NCBI GenBank assembly: GCA_964030785.1
Contig: OZ034968.1
Span: 62,134,399-62,198,398, forward strand
Direction: 5' to 3'
DNA: 64,000 nucleotides
From: Siderastrea siderea
Taxonomy: Eukaryota; Cnidaria; Anthozoa; Scleractinia; Rhizangiidae
The notes under the pieces were generated by a model. The model had not been told where the DNA came from. It saw nothing but the letters and a program-made list of their open reading frames with translations, and made no database searches. How positions within the stretch are numbered: position 1 is the first letter of the stretch; each line of letters opens with the position of its first letter. Of the stretch, positions 13,526 to 28,200 are shown piece by piece. Position numbers and translations under genes: made by a program.

Positions 13526-14099
13526 TACCGTGTGGCACTAAATTTTTGCGGGTTTTTTCACGATCTGTAAAAAAAGTTCCAGCGAAGAAAATCTCCAGCA
13601 AAACAATCTCCAGCAAGAATTTTCTCCGCAAAAATTTACTCCATACTGTACTTGAAATTATATGCAAACATTGCCTGTTACATCTAAGGTAAAATCATTT
13701 TGGTGCCCATTCACTTAAACCGTCTCTTTCGTTCAGACACAAAACGAAATTAGAGCCAAAACTGTTAAGAAATAAAACGATGAAATTGCAGTTGGTCAGG
13801 AGCTCCCGAGTTGGTACACTGCAAGTACATGTATTTGACAGTTAAAATCGTTGAGGAAAAGGATCGTCTGAAGGTCCTCTATTGATTAACTGCATGTTTT
13901 TCACCTGTATTCGATTGTTTGTACTCAAAAACGACAACGTTATAATTCCAAATAGAAGGCGACTTCCTGAAAATCGCAAAAATTAATTCCCAGCAAGAAA
14001 AACCAGTCTCTTCCAATCGCAAAAATTAGTTCCCGCAAAACACAAAAAATCGCCAATCCGAAAAATTAAACTCCCGCAAAAATTTATTGCTGCACGGTA
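13526..14099. mobile_element. MITE with TACCGTG...CACGGTA ends
   Basis: A 574-bp element. The left end (TACCGTGTGGCACTAAATTT, then TTGCGGG) and right end (CCCGCAAAAATTTATTG, then CTGCACGGTA) are inverted copies. The interior is rich in CCAGCAA and CCCGCAAAA words. The terminal TA may be a mariner-type target duplication. Confidence 0.7.
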
Positions 14100-14581
14100 T
14101 TGAGGTAAATTATCCCTTTTTAAGACCGAATGGGCTTCTTAGTGAGGAATATGGCACAAGGAACTTTTGCGGATTCTGCTTGGGACTTGTTTCCCTTCCA
14201 AAATCCGTGTGTGGCACGCCGTCGTTATATTAAAGGAGTGAATGGACAAGAAGCTTCTGCATACGTTGGTTTGGTGGGATACAGTACTGAATCAGTCATA
14301 TATCCCACTATTCCGTCGTGGATAGTTGACAGGAAAACTTGATGGAGGCTTAGACGAAGACGCCAACATGGCCTTCTGTTCTAGGCGCTGTTCTTGAGTC
14401 CCTTTCAGAAAGAGAAAAGAAAGTAGTCTATGGCGTATCCTTCGCTAAGTAGCCTGTTCAAAGTCTAGATTGCGACATGCAGCTGACTTTTCGAACATTT
14501 GTCAAATTTATACTCTGGGATTTCGGAGTTAAAGCGCCTGATCTTAGGATACAGCGGAAAAAACGAAATGTGAATAATTAA

Positions 14582-14960
14582 AGGGGCACTGTCACGGGGA
14601 CTTTTACGTTTGGGGGTGAAAAATGTGCTGAAAATTTAAATTGAATGCCTTTTCACATAAACATTAAGTACTCCTAGAAAGTCAAGAGAAGGAAATCAAT
14701 TGATTTTCTCAAAGAAAAAACAAATCATAGTCAGTTACTGGCGATTTTTCCACGAAAGAAAGAAAACGTGAAAACATCAGCCCGATGTTTTCGAGTTGCA
14801 ACCATTCACATCCTAGCGATCCGCAGCCAGACACAATTATAATCTCAGAGACCTGGGAGAGTAGTTTTAAACGAAACTCTACCAGTATTTTTTGGTTTCC
14901 TCTGAATAGAATGTCTTTTAGCTTTTCAAAGTTATCCTAAAAATTGGTGACAGTGTCCCT
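14582..14960. mobile_element. TTAA-type MITE
   Basis: The left end AGGGGCACTGTCAC is preceded by TTAA (14578-14581). The right end GTGACAGTGTCCCT is followed by TCAA, a decayed TTAA. The interior is non-coding. The ends resemble those of the element at 52021-52435. Confidence 0.75.
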
Positions 14961-15241
14961 TCAATTTGCTTAATTTTTACTCGCTCAAAAGTGTATCTGT
15001 ATAGGTGTGCTTAAGCCAGGGTTATAAAAAGGTTGTCTCATTAAAGGAAAGCTACTACGGCATTGTGGATGTTCGTGACTTGTGCGTAGGTAATGTATTA
15101 CATTCGTCTCGGTTCACCTAACTTTGCGCGACAAAAGACTTTTAAAAAGCCTAGATTTAGGGAACAAAATGTCGTGTGCAAAAAAACAATATATTGAGCA
15201 TAAAGATGTATGATACAGCTGGCTATATTCAATCGTCACTT

Positions 15242-15244
<3 letters not shown>

Positions 15245-15312
<68 letters not shown>

Positions 15313-15334
15313 TTTCTTTCTTTCTTTCTTTCTT
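15245..15334. repeat. (TTA)n followed by (CTTT)n microsatellite
   Basis: About 22 TTA units and then about six CTTT units. The poly-isoleucine frame across it is an artefact of the repeat. Confidence 0.95.
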
Positions 15335-18300
15335 AATAACTTCTTTTGGAAGCACACTAAAAGCAATAAATTGATTTATTCAAATTCGGGTCATATGTTA
15401 TCAGTTCTTTGCTATTCTTGTCCCCGGCATACATGCCACAACCTGTATGTATTTATGGCATCTTAATGTTTGCCGTACTAAATTTAATTTTCCACTAGTG
15501 AAACTAATAAGAGAGTCGCTTTATTACTAACGTAATTATAATCGGCCAATATAATTAGCCTGACCAGTATTGGCACTCTCGTGTTAGTCACTGATCTTAG
15601 TCTAGAAACTTCTAAACAAAGCTGTCTCCGCTGGTCATGAAGACGACCGGAGATTGAGCGATCTGGGTAGGTTGTATTTCCACTGATTTTAGTTGAATCT
15701 ATGAACGATCACCCGTTAAATTTACTCAGTTCTTAGCCAAACACTGCATGGGTTTGGAAACCATGCCACTCTGGCAAAGAGTACCTAACCTCAAAACAGG
15801 AAACAAATCCTAATTTAAATAATCGTATGATCCTAGTTTATATAATCCTAGTTTAGATAATCTCATTGTTGAATAGCTTCCTAAGAGTACTCACACTTAA
15901 GGAATACGACCACACACTAACGTTAGGCTCATATGTTTCCAGCATAACTAACGCTAGACTCATATTTTTCCAGCATAATCTCAACAGTTTCCTTATTTGT
16001 TCTCCTCAGCTTTCATTTGAATGGCTACACATGTTAGGCCGAGTTTGATCCACAAACGCAGACGTTGCAACCACTTGAAAGTTCTAATCGAAAATATTGT
16101 TCAAAAACTTTTAGCTGAATGGCTACACTTAAGAATTTCCTTAAGACAGCATCTGAGCCGCATTCTATCAAATGAGGTTTACAAGTTGAAGGGTCGAAAA
16201 CGGTCTTTGTTGTGAATCTCTGCCCGAGCGCTGTTTTCTTACCACTTTAAATCTAGTCCCCTTGCATCCCTCCAGACGGCCATTAAAACTTTTCAATTAG
16301 TCTCCTTTGATTTGAGTAGCTGATATTGGCATTTCAAAACTTAAACGTGATTAAACGTCAACATTTCAATATGCGAAGGTGACTTCAGAAACCTTCTCTG
16401 TGTTTATCCCGGGGTATATATACTGTAAATCGTTTTTTAGAGTGTGTTTTGTTCAGCATTTTGCATGCTTGGGGAGACAGTTTAAATTGAAACTTACAAA
16501 GTTGTGGCTTACCTCTTCATGATTTTTCTCGATATTTATTTGTTTGGCCCAATTTGATCACGTGCCGCGGTAGAGCTCAGCAGTCAACACAGTGAGCCTG
16601 GACCGAGACGTGTTTTCTAATTTTGACAACAAGATAATTATCTTGAGAAGTTTTGGCGAAATATTGATACCATATCGATACTGTGACGTCATCACTTAAG
16701 GTTTCGTTGGCTATCGATTAGTGTAGAGCCCAGGGCTTAACCGAGCTAAGAACAGTGAAGGAGATCAGCTATTCTTAGAAGAAACAAAGCAAGGTGGACG
16801 TGGAGGATAACAAAACAAAGGGACTACGAGTATGGTAAACGTCTTCTGGCATGCGCACTACAACTTTTACGTTTTTTCCCATTTTTAGCTGGTCATGTGC
16901 AGCCATCGAAAAAAAAAAGAGATATTGTTGGGAATTAATTAAAATGACTATTTGACAAGATACTCAAATACCATGGCATTGATGACTTTTACATTGATGT
17001 CAACTGACTCTTACGGCAGACAAAATCTATTAGCGATTACGCTAAAATTTAGTATTGAACAACAAAAAAGTAAACTGATCTCTCCTTTTCGCTTCTGGCA
17101 GCTGATGTTTCTTCCGAGTAGAAAAATTTTGGATTTTGAACCTAGTTCTCAGATGAATCAGCTTAAAGAACATTAAATTTCCGAAAGTAACAATTAAGTC
17201 ACTGACTTTAGCCGTTTATGCTTCCAATCTTTCGACGAACAGTCTCCGGAGCATACTATTTTGATTCTATTGTTTTTAACGTTTGCGTGTTGTTTCATTA
17301 TACTTCCGAGTTAATTAACCCAGTTTCGTAACAAATATTTTCCTTGTTTAACTGGTTTCTTGGCATGTGCTTGGTCATTAATATCGATATTAAAAGGGAA
17401 CTAATGGCATGATGACGTCATGGAAAGATAAAAGGAAGTATTGGCTTCAAAGACCTTCCACTTAAGCACGCCAAGTTCAGCTCGTGTGGTTATATAATAT
17501 GATTATTAATGTTTTTGTAAGTTTGTTGCTCTGTTTTAATTATCTGCCACATATATTCTTTTCCATTTTGCACCGCAAGACATTGCTATGGTGAAAGGAC
17601 CGAACCTTTCAATGAAGTCATATCTAAGGTTAGACTGCTATTATCACACTTGGGTAGTTTCCCAGCCGGTATTTACAAAAAGATAAATCAGAATAAATTA
17701 ACCTCTTGAAACTGAAATGCTCTTGCCTAGAAATGCCTGAAACTTCACGAGATCGCCGACGCTCATCCAACTTGGACAACTTCCAAAAGAAGTAACTCGT
17801 TTTTTCCTGGAGTGGGTTGACGATAAAGTCCTAAAATTGAGCTTCAGAACCTCGAAACGACGAAAGGAAGACGCCACAAGCGGGTAAGTTCCTTTAGTGC
17901 ACCGTTTCTAGAATGTTCGAAACGTGTTTTCCTTCGCATTGAGTAGATACTTCCTTTCTCGTCCAAACTTTCGATTTCTCATGGATAAAACGCTCCTGAG
18001 ACATATCTACAACCAACCGAAACAACGGCTGAAGTAACTCCTTCTGTCAAATCATGATTACCCAATTCAATTTCTTACGTGCCTGTGCTATAATTAAATA
18101 TTCGCTTTTACTAGAATAATTCTTAGTAGCGTGAACTGGACAGCGAGTCTTACGAACGACATGTTCCGTGGTAGCTTTCACTACAACTCCTCGACGCATA
18201 AAAGTGGTTCTCTCTGTTAAGTTTGTGGACGAAATCCTACAGTGTGACCACTAATTAGAGGTCTAATTAGCGACGCTCTCACACGTTGTGCTGTTGTCTA

Positions 18301-19481
18301 TTCTGCACAGGGAAATTTAGGATTTGTTTTTAATTTGGGCAGTCTTGCAGAGAATGGAAGCAGTGAAAGGGAAAGAGTCATGCGTGAACAGATAAAAACG
18401 GCGCCGGAAAATGTTAGGTCTGTCGAACTCTTAGTGTCACATAATCCTTTCTTAGAGTGCTTGAGTGAGTTACATTTGGGAAGAACAGAAAACCGAACAG
18501 CCTGCATATGAAAGAACTGTTTATACCTTTCATTTGAGCCCTTACACTTTCATCTTCAGATTTGGAGGTTAGAACAACCCTATACATAATAAACAGCACC
18601 ACAGCAAATTATAGTGCTCGGTTTCTTTCATTTGAATAGTGACACTTATAAGACTCCTCCCCGCCCTGTGCAGCAGACCATAAACACTGCTTCAACAAAC
18701 AACTGCTCATTTTAGTCGTCGTACTGTCATCCACAGACTCAAAAGGTGAAGTACAAACTCTTTTATATGACGAAATCATGTTAATCTAAGAGGGAAAAGT
18801 CAATCAACAGACTGAGATGTAATTAAATAACTAAACAAGGGATGACCACAGACAATTATAATTCCCTTGTTATTTTACCGATACTTAGAAACGGTTATTA
18901 ATGCTACAATGGAAAATAAAATAAGTTGTCGGGCCGGAAACTTGTGTCATTGTCCCTGGAAATGTTTCTTTCGTCCAAAAATTACTTTGTTCAGTTCGTC
19001 AGGGTTACTCTTCTTTCCAGCACACTTTTACTTTTAAGTAAGAATATTTTTCAATTCTGCAAAAGGGAGAAAAACTAAGAATGGGGCAGGAAATCTGAAA
19101 CCAAACCTCACGCGATTTCAATTTGCAAATTCATTCTTTTCTAAGTTTTTGACTTGATTAGTACTCTCAGATGAAATACAAGCGCGTCCATTCCTTAGAA
19201 AGATAGAATTGCGATTTATTCAAACCACAAACGCTGGGAAAAGGAAGAACTAATTCAACGACTCAGCGTAATAAAATCAGTTAGGATACTTGGTCTTATG
19301 CATGCAGGGCTCCGTGAAGAATGCAGAAATTCTTTGTTTGGGTTTTCTGATGCCACGTTAGCCTGAAATTTCTGTTTCAGTTCCTTCAATTTACCAACTT
19401 TTGGAGTGGTTTCTCATTTCCTCTAAGCCCACGTTTATTTAGACAGCTTTAGTCACAGACATAGTTTTTGTTCACCCAAGA
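15335..19481. other. Intergenic region, no gene recognised
   Basis: No supported gene. One segment near 17704-17886 looks weakly exon-like (acceptor-like TTGCCTAG, a good donor GGTAAGTT, open in one frame) and is raised as a finding only. Confidence 0.35.
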
Positions 19482-20560
19482 AGCTTTGTTGCCTGAGTCA
19501 AGGGTTTTAACCAGAAAGAAGTAGTTAATTCGTGAAATGCCGTTTGTCTTTGGGAATGAAAATGAAACGAAGTTTGGCACATATAAGAACTTATCGCCCA
19601 TATCTTTTTAAGGGACTACAGTAGGTGTTTAGGTCACGTGACATGTCACGTAACTGTTGCTCTCAAAATAGCCAATATTTGACGAGTTTTTTAAATTAAT
19701 TTTTTCTACCTCTCTTTATTAATAAATTCATACTTTAAGTCTCAACAGACATAAATATACAGGAAGTAAGATTGCTGATCTACACACAAATATTTGATTT
19801 AACCAAAGTCAAATATATGATACACAAAAATATTTGTCGAGTTGCCAAAGCAAACGCTGATTTATTTAGTAATACAAATAAAATTCGCTGGCATGTCGCG
19901 ATTTATTGAAATTTTAGACTGTGAACACGTGATATGCCACGTGATCAAAATTCTACGTTAAGGCTAAGGTAGAAATTACTATTTGTATTCAAGCGTTTTT
20001 AACCAGAAAGATGGAGCTTTAATATCCTATATTTTTGGCTTGGAAAAGAAAAAGAAACGAAATTGGGCACATAGAAAGATCTCATCGTCCTTAACATTCC
20101 AGGGACATTAGGCTATAACGACAGGTTACATATAACGTAGCTGTTGTGTTTTAATTAGCAAATATTTGACGAGTTGATTTTAATTGTTTTTTTTTCTTCC
20201 TCCTTTTATTTATAAGTTCATACCATAGATCTTAACCCACACAAATATACAGGAAGTTACACGTTAATCTACGCACAAATATTTGACGAGTTGCCAAAGG
20301 AAAAGCTGATTTGTTTATCAATACGAATAAAATTCACTGCCATATCGCCACTTTTTCAAATTTTGACGCTGATCGCGTGAAATAGCACGTGATCAAAATT
20401 GTACGTTAAGGCAAAAGTGAACATTACTATTTATATTCAAGGGTAGACAAAAAGGAGCTTATTCAAGATTTGTGGCTTGGGGAATGAAAATAAAGCGAAA
20501 TTGGTTCACATAAACATCTCTCAAAGACCCACTGGCACTTACCGTCATGCACTGCGCATT
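19482..20560 (+). repeat. Degenerate tandem array upstream of gene copy 1
   Basis: About 450-490-bp units, diverged but recognisable. Each starts near TTTTAACCAGAAAG, continues with GGAATGAAAATGAAACGAA-like and CACATA-like words, then ATATTTGACGAGTT, and ends with CACGTGATCAAAAT and TACGTTAAGGC. A partial unit recurs at about 21650-21760. The same family forms an array upstream of gene copy 2 (42650-44640), so the array is part of the large duplication. Confidence 0.75.
19635..19640. promoter_or_regulatory. CACGTG palindrome in upstream array
   Basis: First of several CACGTG sites carried by the repeat units (others at 19926, 19938, 20386 and 21710). CACGTG is the canonical E-box for bHLH-zip factors. 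A regulatory role is inferred only from recurrence and position. Confidence 0.3.
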
Positions 20561-20817
20561 GTTTATTTTGATTCGACCGGACATGGGCCGCGATCTCTCG
20601 AGGGAAAAAATTACAGCATCTCATCTCCAGGAAGAAATGAACACTGAGTTTGAAATGTCGGTCGTAAGTAATTTTTTAGTCTCAACAAGCAGCCTTGTCA
20701 GATATCAAAAGCCCGTCAAATACTTTTGCAGACTTTGTGTTTTGGGCCGCTCAACCCGCCTTCGTGTAGCAGTCGCCGAGGACATTTTCCGCTTCGCCTC
20801 CAAAAATCCCATTTAAA

Positions 20818-21190
20818 AGAAAAATAATAACGCCAAGACGCAGGAAAATTGTTCCTACTTTCACCGAAAGTTTGAGATCGATGCGAACGAAATTGAAACC
20901 TCCAGGGAGCCGTGAAGTTTTCTGTATAAAAAACATACTTCCAGTCGGCTCTTTTCTGTCCGTTGCATCTAATTTGCATCGGGCATAATTTCAAATGAGC
21001 ACCGCCGGCGGACGCTGTTTTTAGCCACTTTTGAAACTCACATCGAAAAAATTTCGACCGCCAGAGACGCGGAAAACCGCCTTCAACTTTCTCCGAAAGT
21101 TTTATTTCAATGCAGAACAAAACGAAGCCGCCAGCGAGCCGAGAAGTTTTGTACTTCATCTATATTTTGCCGTGCAGACGATACCTTGTT
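20818..21190. repeat. Direct duplication, about 230-bp spacing
   Basis: Two diverged copies share GACGC.G.AAA, CTTTC.CCGAAAGTTT and GAGCCG.GAAGTTTT (near 20830-20940 and 21055-21170). A 147-codon minus-strand frame crosses both copies and reads the same repeat in two different frames, so it is not called as a gene. Confidence 0.65.
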
Positions 21191-22238
21191 CTGGTCGATT
21201 GGTCGCGTATCGATGTTGAAAAACTCACCTCGCAGTAAACGAGTACACTGAAAAGAGATAACAAAACGATTCGAGAACAATTTGTAAAATACAGGGGCAC
21301 TTATAGGCGATCTAATAGACTTATTTCATTTACAAGAATCCCGAATTTGTGAGCCAAACCCGAAAGTTGCAGTTTCTTGCCGACCTACCCTCGAGCCTTC
21401 GGCGGCATCGCTCCACGGAAAAAGTTCCAATCGCGACCAAAAATGACTTCTACCACATCACAACGCGAAATATGACGTAGAATATATGGTATATATTTCT
21501 TTGTACTTCACAGGTGAGCAAAATTGGCCGAGCATTGCGCGATGAAACCAGATTACTTTGGATCTTTCAAACAGTTGCGATAGCTGAGTATTTTCGTGGT
21601 CCATGAAATTCAATTACGACCGCGTTGCATTATGGAAAGTGCCAATGGGTCTTTAACATTTTAAGAACGTTAGGGTCCGAACGTAAGGCGTTTAGGTCAC
21701 GCGATATGTCACGTGACTGTTGTTCTTAAAATAGTAAAAATATTTGACAAGTTGCTAAAGGAAATGTTGATTTGCTTATTTTTTAGATATTTGTATCAAC
21801 GCCCATGCTTGGTAACAAAACAAAAACAAAAAACAAGACAATTTCCTTTGAGAATAATAACAAGATATAAAGGTAAATGAAAAGGAACACCCTCAGTCAC
21901 AATCGCCTCATCGCCATTGAGTTGAGGTGAGGATACATCTCATTTCAAAAGCTCCTTTGCTCACACCTTCGTTTCATCAAGAAACTTCATACGGCAAAAA
22001 TACCATTAATTTAATATAATAGTTTGACAATGACATATTTAGGTAACATTGCTGTTGTGACTGGAAGAGTAATTCATTCAAATGTTCAAATCTCGTTGCT
22101 GCCTGTTTTATCAGACCTGCTTTTTCCTGGACTTCATCACAATCGGTCTTTAAACTGTATAAATTTACGATTACCCGTAATCAATCAATTAATTAATTGG
22201 TTAATTTATTTATGTTTACACTTACAGGGCAAAATAGC

Positions 22239-25200
22239 ATGTGGAATCCACCGCGCCACACTATGTATAACCAGCACCCCCCTTGGGCGGATGCTGAAGG
22301 AATTGTTAATGAAATCATGGAAAATGCGCGGGCAGGTAAGTAGACTCCAGGTCAATCAGAGTTACACGTTTTGGAATGTCAACTTACCCTCAGCGGCATA
22401 GCGGGACTTGTACCTAGACGCAACTTGTTCGAATGTAGAAAAACGACTCTTTCATCACTGCACCCCTCAAAATCAATAATGAAGTCGCGCGAAGGAAAAA
22501 ACGTGCCTTGATTTGTGGGGAAGGGGTAGTCTAAGTGTTCTATTTAAAATGTCCAAGTTTGCAATCTGGGACGGAATAAAATGGAACAGAAACCCCTCTT
22601 CGTACCCACCAAAATCAATGATGAAGTTGTGCGAAGGGAAAAAGGTGCCATTTTTCCATCTTTGATTTGGGGTTGGCGGCGGGGAGCGGTTGTCTAAGTG
22701 GTTCATTTAAAATGTCCAGAATTGTAGCCCATGAAAAGTATGAAGTGACCAAAAACGCACAACGTGCGTAGCATGTTGTAATCATCTCATATCCAACAGA
22801 TGCGAGTGGAAACATTGTTTTATCTAGTCTAAACTTCGGCAATCACTGATGTTTTTTTTGCATGCGTTTTGCTTCACCCAGAAAAATTTTGAACGCCACG
22901 ACACCGGTTATCAAATAGTATCTTAGCATCCTCATCTTCCAGCATACAAAACTCGTCTATACGTTTTGAGGACTGGTGAATATCACTTGAAAAATATCAA
23001 TTGATATTCCACTTGGGAATATTATTTGGTATTCCCGGTTTTAGTTTTGTCACGTGACGCATTTTGACCAAACACACGTAAGCACAAATGTCTGATGGAT
23101 TGTAAGCGCTGATAACCTACAAGTAGGAGCCAATCAGAGCGCGTGCTTGCTTATATCCAGGGTCTGTCTATATAATAACAGCTGATAGCCTGTTAGTAGA
23201 GATCCAATCAGAGCGCGTGTTTGCTTGTATCCAGGGGTAGACCATACAACATTGATTACTGTTTATTTACGGTAGCCCCTAACGCAGATTCTACAATAAT
23301 TCCCATGGACCCTTACCTAGAAGCTCTTACTTCCGGGGGAGACTTCGCCGATAGTACCCAGCAGCCGGATAGCAGTCAGCGGAACCGTTTTCAGTGTTAT
23401 ACCCCACCAGACAGTGTAAATAGTGTAGCCACGCCATCTCCTAGTGGACCTCAAACTGATGCTATAGTGAGTGGTCACTCAGAGGTCAACTTCGATTGCA
23501 CGCCTATCATTGCTTCACATCCAGGGCCTTCCAGTTCTCCCATGGTAGTGCCGACTCACACTTCTCCTCTCATGCAAAATACGGATTATCTGAGCACCAG
23601 TTTGCCTAATACTGGCAGTTCGAGGTTGGCGTCAAGGCGTCCTCAGCTAACTACTGCACAGTGTCGTCAAGCAAGTATCGAGATTGTTAACCCCAAAGAA
23701 GAGTACGACAAGATACAGAGGAAACACGGACCCAAGGGGAAAATTTCTGAACAGAGAATTTCAAACGGTCAGGTAAGAGATGAAAGTAGTTTAAGTTACT
23801 ACCAATGGAAAGCAATTCCACTGTTTCCTGCTTCTCTTATCCTTTAGTTTCCATTCCTAACTTAGCCTGTGAACAGGCTCTCCCCTTCCTCGCTCCCCCC
23901 CCGTCTCTTGCCCTTTGTTTTCTCTTTGCCCGTTCTCTGACTAGAGAGCCCGTTCACAGGCTATTCCTAACTTAGTTTGTGCTTTCCTCTTATAATACTA
24001 ATACTCTGTAATTTTCTCACATTTCACCTATGTTCTTCTCCCAACTGGCGTTTTTCTCCCGGTTTCCACTCCTTTTGTTCTTGTTATCTCCCTATTGTCT
24101 TCTGGATCCCAAATTCCACCCCACCCCTCTCCAAGTATGAGCAGTGGATTTAACATTTACTCGGTTTTTGTTGTAAAGCTAGAGATGTGAGCGCTGCATG
24201 TCATTATTCGTAATAACATGCAACTTTCAAACTGATAAAAGTACAATAGACACGAGTCAGTGTCAGCATTGTTTTAGTTTACCTGACGGCAGTTGTACTC
24301 CACGGTAGGGCCTCACTTCATTGGTCCTCTAATCAAAACGCCCACACTTGACAGAACGGTGACGTGATATTTTTTTGTTGTTGTTTTGTAATAGGTTGAG
24401 ATGAGGATAAAATCTCATCTGCAGTTATCTCAACTTGAAGTGTACGTGCAGCGTGAACCCGAGGCTGATAAGAAGCTGAACAGAAAGGATCCCAATGCGT
24501 ATGGACTGGGACCGACAAAGCTCGATAAACTTAATATCACTCAAGTTGCTAGTACGTTCAATCATTTTAAAATTTGGTTTTGTTTGATGATTTGCTAATT
24601 CAGTTCGTACAGGAGCTCTTTTCCTGTTTCCTGGCCTTTTAATGCCTATGTAGAGCTTGAAGAGGAGACCTTTTCAAGCATCCATGTACTTAAAGACTCT
24701 CTGTCGACCACAATACAACGCGCGCCTAAACGTAGGTTTCGTGGACCACGAAACCCCAAAGTCTTGCGTCGGCATTTGAAGGCTGTGGAAATCTGCCTGC
24801 ATCTAAGTCATCCCTCCGTAGAATGGATAGAGATTTTCTTATGGAGCTATGAAATTTATCAGGGAACTATTAGAGCAGTGTTGATTTAAAAAATGTTTTA
24901 TTCTTCGGGTCACAAAAGCGACATTCGGACACTCGATGTTCGCACAGCTCTCAACCGACAAGCAAGACCACGCAGAACGTTTTTATTTATACCTCATATC
25001 AGAATAATGAGACTATGGACGATCCGGTGAGTTCATAGGGAAAAATAACAGAATTCCTATGGTTATGTGGAACTGAAAGTGAGTGAATATCAAACTGACT
25101 ACAGTAATAAATGTTTCTGTAGATCGGACGTGACTCAGTATTCAACAAACCCCGCGGGTGACAAATCGCAGTTTTGCAACCGTTAGTGATAAAATAAAGT

Positions 25201-28200
25201 AATGTCAATTGCTTTTACTCTACACGCCTTTCGAAATTTTAAAGAGGGGCATATTAAGGTATAAGTGCTGTTGAACATAAATGAATGAGAGAACTCATGA
25301 CACTAAAAACCAAATGCACTATGTCAATTTGAAAATATTTCTCTGACTGCGTGACGTGTAATGATGACAGACAACGATGAATCGTATTTTATTACAGTCA
25401 TCTGCAAGACTTATAAACCATAAAATTTAGCTCCTTCTATTGACAAAACGTATACACCTAACGAAGTGAACACCTTCATTTCTTTTCTTGGCTGCTAAAG
25501 GGCTCAAATCTAGCCATTTTATCACAATGTTCTCTCTCCAAAGGAATCAAAACATAAACAAACGCGCGCATTGCATTGTAGTCGACAGAGAGTCTTTAAT
25601 TAATTCTACCTTTCTAAACGTTATAGGTGTACCACATTTTAATCAGCTGCAGCGACTTTTGGGTTCTTGTTGGTTTTTTTTTGGCAAGGTGAACGATCGC
25701 CATACGAAAAAAAAAAACCCCGAGCATAGATGACCTTCGAGTATACTACTGATGGTACAATACATGTATGGTATAAGATATGTCCCCCGACATGACGGAC
25801 TTACCAAAGATTAAAGGCTTTTGGCAAACGTAGTTTGAGTTTAGGGCCTATATGTAGAGCGGACGCTGATTAGTTTACATGCACTCACAGTTATTAGTGA
25901 TCTTGAAACCCATCTGTCGGTTAACTAACATGATGTCCTCCTTTAGGAAGCAATCCACATCAAGAGCCACTAACGTACATTTGCAAATTTGATCTTGACT
26001 GTGTGTACAAGACGCCGGACAATAAGGAAGTTTACCGCCTGGAGAAGACGAAGGGCACAGAATATAACCGATTCCAACTCAAGGTTTATCTTCAGTTTAT
26101 CGATGGATCTCAAGCTGTTCTTTTTCCGTACGAGTTTGTTCTCAAGAGTGGAAAGACTGTGAAATGTAAGTAGAAATGTCTAGCATGGAAGTTGCATTCC
26201 TTTTTAAAACTGTTTTGGTCAGTCGGAACAAAATAAAGCAAATATCTAACTACTGAATTGTGCTCTACGCAAGGTTTTAGCCAGAAGGGCGTCCAGGCGT
26301 CCTATGGACGCCCACTTTTTGGAAAAATTTGAATAAAATTCACTTAATCTTTCAAATAATTTACAAGAAACATGATCCTTGGACGGCCAACTTTCAATTC
26401 CTGGCTAAAAGCCTGGCTCTACGACTGTTTCTCTTGTTAGATCCTGTAGCTGATTGAGTGGCCACGGGTACGATACTTTCCTAAACCTTCCTCTTGATTA
26501 TGTTTTAATTCTTGTCTTTACTTCTCTTCCATGTTTCGAAAGCTTTACCCACGACCTGCTTGCCTTCTCGTCCCAGTTCCTTCTCAGGTGGCGTTTCCTT
26601 AGCTGCGTCATCACAGCAAGATCATTCAGGTGAGACACATCGAGATGTACTTTAAGAGTGACCAGTTTCTACGTTCTCGTTGACGTTCCTACGTATACAG
26701 GCGGGCTGTTTGCGAGCTCCCTAGCCAGCCCTAAAATATGTATTGCTTGACGGCAAACTGGTGGGATATGGCCAAGCAACTGAGAGATAATAGACCCTCA
26801 CTATCCCCCACTAGCTCGAACCTGATTCTCATGTTTCATTATTTCATTATTTCTTCCTAGATACTCATTGTTCAAGACTCATGTGCCAATATCTAGAAGC
26901 AGAGTTTTCCAGGATTAAAACTCTGGAAGTTGAGCAGATTCAGACGGCAAACCATGATATTGCATACTACATCAAACGGAAGTACCCAGATGACAGTCCA
27001 TTTGAAGAGGGTGATGTGGTGGGATTTTTTGAAAGCGTCCATGGAGAGACTGTTATTGATCTGCTGACAAGTGAGAATGCACATGACGCTAGACTCGCCG
27101 GAGTTATTAGTCGGACTGCTTATTTGGTGGGAAATACAGGACAGAACGACAGGGAGCGAAACGGTAGGTTACGGCTGGGTGGGGATATTTACCCTTTTAA
27201 GTGTATATGGTTCTCCCTATTGAGAAACTTAAAGAAGCTGAAGAAGATTTAGTAAGATTAAAATGACTACCGTAATAGGATAAAAGAATAATCGTCCTCA
27301 GTCAACTCAACTGTTAGTCATTAGCAAGCTATGATACAAAATAGAGCTTAGGCAACATTGCGTCATAGAAATACACTCCATACCGTTCATATCAAAAACA
27401 GATAGGCTGATTTCCTATGATAATGTCGATCATTGAGTTTATGATTCCTAGCATTCGGTGTCCTGAATGCAATCATCCTCTCTTGAACATGCGTTACATC
27501 TCTATGTGTTTTTGTTTTTTGTACATACATAGATGCTGATCTTGTGTGCATTATTGGTGAGATTAAGGTCAAAGTTGTCGGCAAAGTGAGGCCCGGAGAG
27601 CACATATACACTTGTTCCAGCGATAAGTACCCTGGCACGGCAACCAATAGACACCAACACGGTAAATATTAGAAGTGCAAAGACCCTTAACTACAGATCC
27701 GATACGGTAAATTGGTAAAATGTATGACGAAGATCATCTGAATTCTTAAAACCACCATTGCGCACGTGTAGCTAGTGTCAGTGCCCCAACCGCGCATAAG
27801 AAAGAAAAATCCCTAAAACTCGAAAGAAAAGAGCCAAGGTTCCGATTTTTTTCAAGAATCAGAGATAAATCAGCCTTCTTTATAATCTGACGTAAGCAAT
27901 TACTGTAAACGTAAGTGACAGAAACACTGCAGCAGAAAATGTATAAATTTACGTCCTTATGAAGTCATAACTTCTGTAATAATGCAAATTCCAAGAAACC
28001 GATACCTCAGGTTTTGCATCTTGATAATCATTAAATGTTGGCATTGTTTTCAATGACTAAAACTTTACGCCGTTTGCGTTTTAGGCTTTTTTCTGTTCAG
28101 GTCACGTGACCAACCAAATATGGCTGTGACTTACACACCTTATTCCAAAATGGCGGAAAATACATTATTCTTTTGTCTCCCTGTTAATCGGCCCTTGTTG

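Noticed and set aside
15176..15466. Poly-isoleucine ORF
   Set aside because: Translation of the (TTA)n microsatellite. The same reasoning applies to 50160-50438 and 61254-61472.
20716..21159. 147-codon minus-strand ORF
   Set aside because: It crosses two diverged copies of a DNA repeat read in different frames. No domain or splice sites were seen.
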